The position numbers and the translations under genes were made by a program. A stretch of 5,799 nt of DNA. Source: an uncultured Bacteroidales bacterium (GTDB taxonomy: Bacteria > Bacteroidota > Bacteroidia > Bacteroidales > UBA932). Location: assembly GCA_946184255.1 (NCBI GenBank), contig CAMHFA010000079.1, forward strand, positions 1-5,799, given 5' to 3'. Each line of letters starts with the position of its first letter. The stretch's first letter is position 1. Positions 1 through 5,799 of this stretch are shown here, piece after piece. A model generated the notes under the pieces. That model saw nothing but the letters and a program-made list of their open reading frames with translations. It was not told the origin of the DNA and made no database searches.

Positions 1-423
1 CATGCCTCGTTCATGGGCTGCCTGAGCGGCTTTCAGGATGTTTGGGGAAGTGCCGCTGGTGCTTATTGCGAGCAGTACATCGCCAGGTCTCCCGAAAGCT
101 TCCACCCAACGGCTGAAGACCACATCGAAACCGAAATCATTCCCGACACATGTCAGGTAGGCCGGGTCATTTATGGCCATTGCCGGCAGGGAAGGCCTGT
201 TCTCCCGGTATCTGCCGGTAAGTTCCTCGGCAAAGTGCGTGGCATCGCACAGGGAACCCCCGTTGCCGCAACTGATAATAGTGCCTCCGGAAGACAGGCA
301 TTCTGACATGATGTCAGCAGCCTTGCTGATTGTGACAATGGACTCCGGATCAGCCAGGAACTGCTCCAGTTCACAACGAGCCTCATCCAGGCTATGTGCT
401 ATTTTTCCTTGGATATCTTTCAT
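1..423 (-). CDS. gmhA: Phosphoheptose isomerase GmhA (sedoheptulose-7-phosphate isomerase), 5' part only
   Basis: The first 141 codons are present and the frame is open to the left edge; the E. coli protein has about 192 residues, so roughly the last quarter is missing. GmhA is a cytoplasmic SIS-domain enzyme that turns sedoheptulose 7-phosphate into D-glycero-D-manno-heptose 7-phosphate, the first step to ADP- or GDP-heptose for LPS core or other surface glycans. The translated sequence follows E. coli GmhA closely: CGNGGSLCD at residues 52-60, HFAEELTGRYRENRP at 63-77, CVGNDFGFD at 92-100 and STSGTS at 121-126. By alignment from memory (offset of two residues), Ser57, His63, Glu67 and Asp96 match the E. 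coli active-site and zinc-site residues Ser55, His61, Glu65 and Asp94; the later Gln and His ligands lie outside the window. The ATG at 423-421 overlaps the stop of the upstream ROK gene (ATGA), which suggests one transcript and translational coupling. Identification is firm; which heptose product it serves is unknown. Confidence 0.93.
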   Translation of the reverse strand, partial: MKDIQGKIAHSLDEARCELEQFLADPESIVTISKAADIMSECLSSGGTIISCGNGGSLCDATHFAEELTGRYRENRPSLPAMAINDPAYLTCVGNDFGFDVVFSRWVEAFGRPGDVLLAISTSGTSPNILKAAQAAHERGM

Positions 424-1388
424 AATATGCTGGCGGCTATGGAAAGGGCGGCATAATCTCCGATTGATTCTCCCAGGGCTGCAGGAACCACCTTGCACAC
501 CTTGTTGGCCAGGGGAAGCGCTTCCTTCCTGAGGACCTCTTCCATAAGTGGCTTGAATATGTCTTCGTTCCGGGCGTAAATGCTTCCGATAACTATGACC
601 TCGGGATTGAGGATGTCTATGATTATCGACAGGCCCCTGCCGAGTTGACGGGCAGAGATATCATACACCTGCTTGGCCAGGGAATCACCAGACCTCAGGG
701 CCTCCGCCACTGTTTTCGCTGTAATCACACTCAAATCACCGTCGGGGCACCAAGATACGGCCTGACCCATCTGAAGGCGTTCCTTTACCATGGACCTGGC
801 CAGTTGCTCGATGCCGCTGCCGCTGCAGAAGCCTTCGAAAGAACCGGCCTTGCCATACCCTACTGGACCATATTCCTCGAGCCTTATGTGGCCAAGCTCA
901 CCGGCATTGTCATTGGTCCCTGTGTAGAGCTTCCCGTCGAGGATCAATCCCGCACCGAGCCCCGTTCCGAAAGTCATGAAGACCATGTTCCTGGTGCCTT
1001 TGCCAGCCCCGAATAGCCATTCGGCGAGGGCGCATGCGTTGGCGTCGTTGTGGACTGCAGCCGGGACTCCGAACTCTTCAGACAGGATCCTGACAATGGG
1101 GATATTATCCCATCCAGGAAGGTTGGGAGGAGACATGATCACGCCGGTACTGCTGTCCAGAGGCCCTCCGCAACTGATTCCGATGGCACTGATTCCACTT
1201 GAATCCAGTCCGTTCTTGGCAAGGATTTCCCTTAAGGCCAACTTTATGTCCCTGATGGTGCCCTCCACATCCGTAGTGGGGAATCGGGACTTGTCCATGA
1301 TCTTGATTCCCTGTCTTTCGGGAATGCCAAGGGTGACGGCGCACTTGGTGCCTCCTATGTCAACCCCGACCAGAACTGCATTTGCCAT
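420..1388 (-). CDS. ROK-family sugar kinase lacking the usual zinc-binding cysteines
   Basis: A 322-residue cytoplasmic protein of the ROK (repressor, ORF, kinase) family, at the usual length for kinases and without an N-terminal DNA-binding domain, so an enzyme rather than a NagC/XylR-type repressor. Visible motifs, numbered from the ATG at 1388: DIGGTK phosphate loop at 10-15, HNDANACALAEW with the likely catalytic base Asp115, FGTGLGAG at about 140-147, ELGH at 164-167, and NPEVIVIGS near the C-terminus. Oddity: the ROK consensus CxCGxxGCxE is here VGYGKAGSFE, with Val176, Tyr178 and Ser183 in place of three Cys; the following Glu185 and the partner His167 are kept. A longer reading from a TTG at 1415 adds nine residues, but that TTG lies inside a promoter -7 box, so the ATG at 1388 is preferred. 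It overlaps gmhA by 4 bases and is divergent from the fructanase gene. The substrate is not determinable: fructose, glucose, another hexose or sedoheptulose are possible. Confidence 0.88.
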   Translation of the reverse strand: MANAVLVGVDIGGTKCAVTLGIPERQGIKIMDKSRFPTTDVEGTIRDIKLALREILAKNGLDSSGISAIGISCGGPLDSSTGVIMSPPNLPGWDNIPIVRILSEEFGVPAAVHNDANACALAEWLFGAGKGTRNMVFMTFGTGLGAGLILDGKLYTGTNDNAGELGHIRLEEYGPVGYGKAGSFEGFCSGSGIEQLARSMVKERLQMGQAVSWCPDGDLSVITAKTVAEALRSGDSLAKQVYDISARQLGRGLSIIIDILNPEVIVIGSIYARNEDIFKPLMEEVLRKEALPLANKVCKVVPAALGESIGDYAALSIAASIL

Positions 1389-1473
1389 ATCGCGATGATT
1401 TTTGGAGATATTCAAAAATATGTAATTATCCCATAAAACACAAATGAAAATAATTGATTATATTAGTGCTATC
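1389..1473. promoter_or_regulatory. Divergent AT-rich intergenic region with two short palindromes
   Basis: This 85-base stretch separates the ROK and GH32 starts and must hold control elements for both directions. Two short inverted repeats are visible: ATATT-CAAA-AATAT at 1408-1421, overlapping the minus-strand -7 box, and ATAAT-TG-ATTAT at 1450-1461, just upstream of the minus-strand -33 element and of the GH32 start. Arms of five A/T-rich bases are weak evidence for operators. No clean plus-strand TAnnTTTG box was found; the nearest are GATTTTTG (1397-1404) and TATATTAG (1459-1466), each with one mismatch and no TTTG at the proper distance. Confidence 0.35.
1413..1444 (-). promoter_or_regulatory. 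Bacteroidota-type promoter for the ROK-gmhA transcript
   Basis: Read on the minus strand there is TTTG (1444-1441), a 20-base spacer, and TATTTTTG (1420-1413). This matches the known Bacteroidota sigma-factor pattern, TTTG near -33 and TAnnTTTG near -7, at every fixed position and with normal spacing. Transcription would begin around 1406, giving a leader of about 18 bases before the ATG at 1388. AT-rich DNA makes chance matches possible, but the location directly upstream of the gene supports it. Confidence 0.62.
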
Positions 1474-3168
1474 ATGAGAAAGATAGTTTTATTGTTTGCA
1501 ATGGTGTTCATGGCAACTGCCTTGAGTGCCGTTACTCCGAAGGTACTTGGTAACAGACATGCTATGGTCGGAGTGGATGTCGTTGGAAAGTACTTGATGC
1601 TTCCGGTTCAGGAAAGCGTCGATAACGCCAGCGTACGGGTGCTTGTCGCCGGAGAACAGCGCCAGTCCTTCAACGTCAGGCTGGCGGTTGACAAGATAGA
1701 CTATTTCGTTCCGCTGGACATATCCCGTTTCGGCTCGGACAAATTAATGCTCGACATTACCTTCCGAGGGAACAAATTGACTCCTGATGTTATCCGCCAG
1801 TTTGTCTGCTGGTCGGAGATGCCCCAGGGCAACGGCTTCGAGACTGCAAACAAGGAAAGGCTCCGTCCCGTGTATCATCACACCCCACCCTATGGCTGGA
1901 TGAACGATCCCAACGGAATGTTCTATAAAGATGGACTCTATCATCTTTATTATCAATGGAATCCCTATGGTTCGCAATGGGAGAACATGACCTGGGGGCA
2001 TTCCGTTTCCCGGGATCTCATCCATTGGGATGCCCTGCCTGCGGCAATTGAGCCGGATGCGCTCGGAACCATATTCAGCGGTTCTTGCGTGGTGGACAGG
2101 ATCAATTCTTCCGGTTTCGGAGAAGGTACTGTCATTGCGTTTTACACTTCCGCCGGCCAGAACCAAACCCAGTCAATGGCTTACTCGGCTGACGATGGAC
2201 GCACCTTTACCAAATATGTCTCCAATCCTGTGATAACCGGTGACATCCCTGATTTCAGGGATCCGAAGGCTTTCTGGAACGGTGAAGCCGGAATGTGGAA
2301 CCTGATCCTTGCGGCAGGACAGGAGATGAGGATATATTCGTCATACGACCTTAAGCAATGGAAGTATGAGAGTTCATTCGGAGAAGGATATGGTTGCCAC
2401 GAAAGCGTCTGGGAGTGCCCTGACCTGTTCGCCCTGAATGTGCGCGGAACGGGTGCCCGTAAATGGATGCTGGTCTGCAACACTGGCGGAGCCCCGGGTG
2501 GAGGAAGCGGAACCCAGTATTTCATAGGGGATTTCGACGGCCACAAATTCACCACCACCCAGAAAGACGCCCTGTGGATGGATTATGGCAAAGACCATTA
2601 TGCCACTGTGACCTTTGACAATGCACCTGGCGGACGTCGGATCGCCCTTGCGTGGATGAGCAACTGGCAGTATGCCGGAGTAGTGCCCACCATGCAGTTC
2701 CGTTCCGCCAACAGCCTTCCCAGGGACCTTGACATATTCGAGAATGACGGGAGATACTATTGTGGAGTGATTCCTTCCAGGGAACTCCTTTCCCTTCGTG
2801 GAAACAAGGTTAAGCAGCCTTCTGAAACCTGCGAGATAGTCGTGGACCTCAAGGGGACCGCCAGCATAGTACTGTCCAACCAGAAAGGGGAGAAGGTCAT
2901 TATGGAATATGATTCCAAGAGTAGGAAGTTCGTGATGGACAGGAACTTGAGCGGTAATACCTCATTCCATAAGGATTTCCCCGCAAGGACCATAGCCCCG
3001 GTTCACGGAGACATGAAGCAGCTTAGGATATTCATAGACCGTTGCAGCATCGAGGTCTTTGATTCGGAAGGCAAGATGGCGATGACCAACCTGGTTTTCC
3101 CTTCCGAGCCTTATGGCTCCTTGACCATAAAAGGTGGCAAGGCAACTATCTATTCAATAGCACAATAA
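1474..3168 (+). CDS. Secreted glycoside hydrolase family 32 fructan hydrolase (levanase/inulinase type)
   Basis: GH32 enzymes hydrolyse beta-fructosidic bonds (levan, inulin, fructo-oligosaccharides, sucrose) with retention. Numbered from the ATG at 1474 (564 residues): signal peptide about 1-20 (MRK, then a hydrophobic run ending ATALSA) without a lipobox Cys; an extra N-terminal beta-rich domain at about 22-125, like the small domain (DUF4980 type) preceding many Bacteroidales GH32 enzymes; the five-bladed propeller from about 130; and a C-terminal beta-sandwich with IFIDRCSIEVF. All three catalytic motifs are intact: WMNDPNG with nucleophile Asp145, FRDP with Asp263 stabilising the transition state, and WECPD with acid/base Glu314. 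An upstream in-frame ATG at 1444 would add ten residues before the signal peptide; it lies at the edge of the opposite promoter and spoils the typical MRK start, so 1474 is preferred. An exo-acting enzyme is likely, but linkage preference (2,1 or 2,6) cannot be read from the sequence. It is followed after 16 bases by a phosphodiesterase gene, probably on the same transcript. Confidence 0.93.
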   Translation: MRKIVLLFAMVFMATALSAVTPKVLGNRHAMVGVDVVGKYLMLPVQESVDNASVRVLVAGEQRQSFNVRLAVDKIDYFVPLDISRFGSDKLMLDITFRGNKLTPDVIRQFVCWSEMPQGNGFETANKERLRPVYHHTPPYGWMNDPNGMFYKDGLYHLYYQWNPYGSQWENMTWGHSVSRDLIHWDALPAAIEPDALGTIFSGSCVVDRINSSGFGEGTVIAFYTSAGQNQTQSMAYSADDGRTFTKYVSNPVITGDIPDFRDPKAFWNGEAGMWNLILAAGQEMRIYSSYDLKQWKYESSFGEGYGCHESVWECPDLFALNVRGTGARKWMLVCNTGGAPGGGSGTQYFIGDFDGHKFTTTQKDALWMDYGKDHYATVTFDNAPGGRRIALAWMSNWQYAGVVPTMQFRSANSLPRDLDIFENDGRYYCGVIPSRELLSLRGNKVKQPSETCEIVVDLKGTASIVLSNQKGEKVIMEYDSKSRKFVMDRNLSGNTSFHKDFPARTIAPVHGDMKQLRIFIDRCSIEVFDSEGKMAMTNLVFPSEPYGSLTIKGGKATIYSIAQ

Positions 3169-3184
3169 CTAACAACCGATTATC

Positions 3185-4141
3185 ATGAGTGTTTCGAGAA
3201 GAGAATTTTTCAAGAAGAGCCTTGTGGCTGGGGCCGGAGTGGCCGCCACCACAATGCTCGGCCCTCTTGCCCTGGAGGCTGAGGCCAAGGCTGCAAAAAG
3301 GCTTCGTAAAGCTAAAAGGGTCATTATTATGACCTTCGATGGAATCCGTGTGGATGGCTTGGCCCAGGCCAAGACACCGAATATAGATACGTTGATAGCA
3401 GATGGGGCTACATCCTACGCTACCCGTGACGTCATGCCTTCTATAACCCTCCCTAATTATACAAGCCATCTTACTGGGGCAGGTCCTGAGGTACACGGCG
3501 TTGCAGACAATGGCTGGAAAGTGGACAACTACAAGTTACAGTCGGTTGAAAGGGACGAGGACGGGTATTTTCCCTCAGTGTTTAAAGTGCTGAAAGACAA
3601 TGTGCCGGGTATAAAAACCGCGTACTACTGGAACTGGCTCCCTCTGATAAACGGCATGAATCCCAAGTACATTGACGAAAAACTCTCCGCAAGTGATGAT
3701 GGTTACCCTGCCCTTTATGACCGGGCTATGGAGTATATTTCCGCGAACAGGAACGAGAAGATGTTCATGTTCTTGTACAATGTTCACACAGACCATGTCG
3801 GGCACACTTCAGCGTGGATGTCTCCCGAGTACATTCAATCGATAGAGGAAGGTGACGTACAGGTGGGACGCATGTTGGACTTCCTGAAGAAGGAGGGCCT
3901 TTATGAGGAGACCCACATCATGTGGATCACCGACCATGGTGGAATAGGGAAGGGACATGGCGGAGTCAGTCCTGAAGAGATGATCGTCCCGTGGGTGGTC
4001 AAGGGGCCAGGCATCAAGAAGGGATTTACAATCACGGAGGCCAACAACACCGTCAACACGGCATCGACTGTCCTGAAGCTCTTCGGTGTCGAACAGCCTC
4101 TATGTTGGACCGGCGAAGTGCCGATGTCGATTTTCCTTTAA
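3185..4141 (+). CDS. Tat-exported phosphodiesterase / alkaline phosphatase superfamily protein
   Basis: A 318-residue protein of the alkaline phosphatase superfamily, closest in motif order to type I phosphodiesterase/nucleotide pyrophosphatases. It starts with a clear twin-arginine signal: SRREFFKK at 4-11, a hydrophobic stretch at about 12-30, and a likely cleavage site after AEA (32-34). The metal and catalytic residues appear in order: Asp52 in MTFDG, probable nucleophile Thr88 in SITLPNYTSHLTG, Asp203 and His207 in HTDHVGH, Asp250-His251 in ITDHGG, and His258 in GKGHGG. The C-terminal end (TVLKLFGVEQP, WTGEVP) resembles the closing segment of sulfatase and phosphomutase-like relatives. 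Thr at the nucleophile position, not in a CxPSR motif, argues against an ordinary sulfatase. The protein would fold with its metals in the cytoplasm and act in the periplasm on a phosphodiester or phosphomonoester. The substrate is unknown. It probably shares the GH32 transcript, and no Shine-Dalgarno is visible before the ATG, as is usual in this phylum. Confidence 0.88.
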   Translation: MSVSRREFFKKSLVAGAGVAATTMLGPLALEAEAKAAKRLRKAKRVIIMTFDGIRVDGLAQAKTPNIDTLIADGATSYATRDVMPSITLPNYTSHLTGAGPEVHGVADNGWKVDNYKLQSVERDEDGYFPSVFKVLKDNVPGIKTAYYWNWLPLINGMNPKYIDEKLSASDDGYPALYDRAMEYISANRNEKMFMFLYNVHTDHVGHTSAWMSPEYIQSIEEGDVQVGRMLDFLKKEGLYEETHIMWITDHGGIGKGHGGVSPEEMIVPWVVKGPGIKKGFTITEANNTVNTASTVLKLFGVEQPLCWTGEVPMSIFL

Positions 4142-4145
4142 TTGA

Positions 4146-4997
4146 CTAGAACTTGCAGGGAAGGGCCTGCAACTGATAAAGAAGGGTGCGGGCGATACGC
4201 TCGTGCCCTTTTGCGTTGGGATGGAGCAAGTCGGTCTTGGGATTTGCGAAGTACATTGAATGCTCCTCGAGCATCGGATTCAGGCCGCAGAGGGCGTTGA
4301 GATCGATTACCGGGACACTCCAGACATTGGCGGTCTCCTTGATGGCCTCCACATAGTCATGAATATACAATCCCAATCTGTTCGGATAGGATTCTTCCGG
4401 CTGGATGTTATTCGACCCGAAAGTTGCGAATGCCCGGTGGACAGGAGTCAGGATCACTATCTGCTTCTCAGGGAACAATCGTTTCAGGGTGCTGACGGCA
4501 ATGTTTATCCTGCCCTTAAAGGTCTCTCCGTCCATCGATGGAGTCCTCTTTATCATCAGGAATTCTGTTGCTGGGTAGCCAAGGGCAGCCGTAACCTTCT
4601 CCGGACGTTTTTCATACCATTCGCCAAGGGGGATGTCTGCAATGTAATCGTTCGTTCCTATGAATATGGTGATGGCATCGAACCCGTCACCGTGCTCTTC
4701 CTTGAGTCTTCGAGCCTGATCAGGGATGTCATCCCACTGGCGGCCGTTCACTCCATAGACAAGAGGATGTATTCCGAGCCATTCCTGGAGATACCCCCAG
4801 TAATGCGAGTCGGGAATTCCTGTCCAGTCATGACCGGATGGAATCGGGGAAGGGTTGCTGGGAACTACCCTGGAGTCCGTGATCGAATCACCGAAGAATG
4901 CCACCCTGGCACCCTGCCAGGGATGTTGGAATGGCTGCTGTGCAAAGATTGCGGCAGCAGCCATCAAAAACATCATGCTTAAAAGAAGACGTCTCAT
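4146..4997 (-). CDS. Secreted SGNH/GDSL-family hydrolase (probable esterase)
   Basis: A 283-residue protein with an N-terminal signal peptide (MRRLLL, hydrophobic to residue 18, likely cut after Ala19 before QQ) and one SGNH domain. Block I is FFGDSIT (34-40) with nucleophile Ser38; block II is probably YGVNGRQW (81-88), supplying oxyanion Gly and Asn; block III is GTND (114-117) with Asn116; block V is DLLHPNAKGH (256-265) with Asp256 and His259. The catalytic set is therefore complete. Family members remove acetyl or other acyl groups from polysaccharides, peptidoglycan or lipids; the substrate here cannot be assigned, though removal of acyl decorations from glycans is plausible for a secreted Bacteroidota member. 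The ATG follows the stop of the upstream DsbD-like gene by two bases (TGA-AA-ATG), so the pair is almost certainly cotranscribed. Its 3' end faces the phosphodiesterase gene, with four bases between the two stop codons. Confidence 0.87.
   Translation of the reverse strand: MRRLLLSMMFLMAAAAIFAQQPFQHPWQGARVAFFGDSITDSRVVPSNPSPIPSGHDWTGIPDSHYWGYLQEWLGIHPLVYGVNGRQWDDIPDQARRLKEEHGDGFDAITIFIGTNDYIADIPLGEWYEKRPEKVTAALGYPATEFLMIKRTPSMDGETFKGRINIAVSTLKRLFPEKQIVILTPVHRAFATFGSNNIQPEESYPNRLGLYIHDYVEAIKETANVWSVPVIDLNALCGLNPMLEEHSMYFANPKTDLLHPNAKGHERIARTLLYQLQALPCKF
4153..4172. terminator. Possible bidirectional terminator hairpin at the convergent gene ends
   Basis: A perfect inverted repeat, TTGCAGG - 6-base loop - CCTGCAA, lies just past the phosphodiesterase stop and inside the last codons of the SGNH gene. 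Its place between two converging genes suits termination on either strand. Neither side has a strong U tract afterwards (plus strand continues CTGATAAAG; minus strand GTTCTAGTCAATT), so it may be only a 3'-end-stabilising hairpin or chance. Confidence 0.3.
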
Positions 4998-4999
4998 TT

Positions 5000-5799
5000 T
5001 CAGTTCTTTACCTTGAATGCTGCCAGTCCTGACTGGAGGAATTCGACGAAGCCTTCGACACTGAGGTTATAGCCTCTGACGGGGACAAGCAGTTCTCCGT
5101 CGGAACCGAGGAGGGCATAGTTGGGCTGGGCATTGACATTGAACCTTTCGCGGACTATGTAGGAGTTAACCCGTCCGATGTCCTTCAGGACCTTCCCGTC
5201 CTTGGTAGTCACCCAGTCGTCCTTGTCCAGCTTGGTTTTGTCATCGTTGTACATGAACACCATGACGTAATCGTTCTTCATGATGTCCTGGACCTTAGGA
5301 TCGCTCCAGACCCTTTGTTCCATTTCACGGCAGTTTACGCATCCGTGGCCTGTGATATCCACAAAAACTGGTTTGCCGGTGGCTTTCGATGCGGCGAGTC
5401 CGTCCTCAATCGTGAAGTAGCCGTCGAAACCCATCGGCAAGCGGAGGTTGTACTTCTCGGCATAGTCGGATGACGGCTCTCCTCCGCGACCGTTTACCCG
5501 TACAGGGCTCGAAGCGTAGGGGAGACCGTTATCCGACCCTATGCCCATGGGAGAGTCTGCGTAGTTCCATACAACGAAATCCTGGGTCTCGATAGGGGGA
5601 AGGTAGCCTGAGAGGGCCTTGAGTGGAGCGCCCCACATGCCGGGGATCATGTAGACCACGAAAGTGAACACTGTTATCGCCAGGGCCAGTCTTGTGACAG
5701 ACAGGTGCTCAAGGGGAGAATCGTTCTTGAAACGTATCTTACCGAGGAGGTAGAGTCCGAGAAGGCTGAACACCACAATCCAGATTGCCAGGTAAATTT
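5000..5799 (-). CDS. DsbD-like thiol:disulfide interchange protein, C-terminal part (5' end outside window)
   Basis: The frame is open to the right edge, so this is the C-terminal part (about 266 codons) of a larger membrane protein; a GTG at 5776 is only an internal codon, since it sits inside a transmembrane helix that continues upstream (YLAIWIVVFSLLGLYLLG). Visible order: this helix, a charged loop (KIRFKNDSPLEH), a second helix (about 5691-5640, LALAITVFTFVVYMIP), a periplasmic linker, then a thioredoxin-like domain with KPVFVDITGHGCVNCREME. The redox pair CVNC has its first Cys codon at 5341-5339, and QPNY carries the likely cis-Pro of the fold. DsbD-type proteins carry electrons from cytoplasmic thioredoxin across the inner membrane to periplasmic thiol proteins; this C-terminal domain is the periplasmic delivery end. 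The preceding membrane core, which should hold the CcdA-like cysteine pair, is not in the window. It is followed after two bases by the SGNH hydrolase gene. Confidence 0.9.
   Translation of the reverse strand, partial: IYLAIWIVVFSLLGLYLLGKIRFKNDSPLEHLSVTRLALAITVFTFVVYMIPGMWGAPLKALSGYLPPIETQDFVVWNYADSPMGIGSDNGLPYASSPVRVNGRGGEPSSDYAEKYNLRLPMGFDGYFTIEDGLAASKATGKPVFVDITGHGCVNCREMEQRVWSDPKVQDIMKNDYVMVFMYNDDKTKLDKDDWVTTKDGKVLKDIGRVNSYIVRERFNVNAQPNYALLGSDGELLVPVRGYNLSVEGFVEFLQSGLAAFKVKN

Noticed and set aside
13..532. Overlapping frames on both strands near the left edge (13-306, 171-386, 173-532)
   Set aside because: The minus-strand frame in phase with position 423 encodes unmistakable GmhA, leaving the others as shadows.
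420..1388. ROK protein as a transcriptional repressor
   Set aside because: There is no helix-turn-helix domain before DIGGTK; the protein begins directly with the ATPase core and retains the catalytic Asp.
645..1398. Open plus-strand frames of 120-140 codons opposite the kinase gene
   Set aside because: They lie antisense to a gene with clear ROK motifs, show no recognisable domain or signal, and are explained by codon structure of the opposite strand.
1397..1404. GATTTTTG as a plus-strand -7 box for the fructanase gene
   Set aside because: The first base mismatches TAnnTTTG and there is no TTTG 19-21 bases upstream; not strong enough to call a promoter.
3185..4141. Calling the Tat-signal protein a sulfatase
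   Set aside because: The sulfatase CxPSR/SxPSR activation motif is absent; the nucleophile segment TLPNYTSHLTG fits phosphodiesterase/nucleotide pyrophosphatase relatives.
4260..4982. A 240-codon plus-strand frame antisense to the SGNH hydrolase
   Set aside because: The minus strand carries a complete SGNH catalytic set and signal peptide; the plus frame has no coherent motif and is a shadow.
5774..5776. GTG as the start of the DsbD-like protein
   Set aside because: The frame continues to the window edge with hydrophobic residues that complete a transmembrane helix, so the GTG is internal.

Overview
The window reads as a chromosomal segment of a Bacteroidota member, most likely of the order Bacteroidales. 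The evidence is a Bacteroidota-type promoter (TTTG, 20 bases, TATTTTTG, i.e. the TAnnTTTG -7 box), start codons without clear Shine-Dalgarno sequences, a GH32 enzyme with the extra N-terminal domain usual in Bacteroidales fructanases, and a DsbD-like protein of the type found in that group. The genus cannot be fixed from the sequence. The window is almost fully coding. I see no tRNA, rRNA, CRISPR array, insertion sequence or phage gene.

Layout: there are six genes in two convergent or divergent blocks. At the left, on the minus strand, a ROK-family sugar kinase (420-1388) is followed by gmhA, the sedoheptulose-7-phosphate isomerase gene, which runs off the left edge; the two share a 4-base ATGA overlap. 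An 85-base AT-rich region (1389-1473) separates this pair from a divergent plus-strand pair: a secreted GH32 fructan hydrolase (1474-3168) and, 16 bases later, a Tat-exported phosphodiesterase/alkaline-phosphatase-superfamily protein (3185-4141). Four bases beyond that stop codon lies the stop codon of a convergent minus-strand gene for a secreted SGNH/GDSL hydrolase (4146-4997). It sits 2 bases downstream of the C-terminal part of a DsbD-like thiol:disulfide interchange protein (5000-5799, cut by the right edge).

How they may work together (inference): GH32 would release fructose or fructo-oligosaccharides outside the cytoplasm. The divergent ROK kinase is a candidate cytoplasmic kinase for a released sugar, and fructose is the simplest guess. 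GmhA links the left pair to sedoheptulose-7-phosphate and heptose for the cell envelope, so the alternative is a kinase-isomerase pair feeding heptose synthesis. The DsbD-like protein would keep periplasmic or secreted thiol proteins reduced, and the SGNH hydrolase is a secreted esterase of unknown substrate. No SusC/SusD pair, transporter or sensor is visible, so this is not a complete polysaccharide utilization locus within the window. I found no clearly new system. The most unusual points are the ROK kinase without its zinc cysteines, its coupling to gmhA, and a Tat-secreted phosphodiesterase placed directly behind a fructanase.
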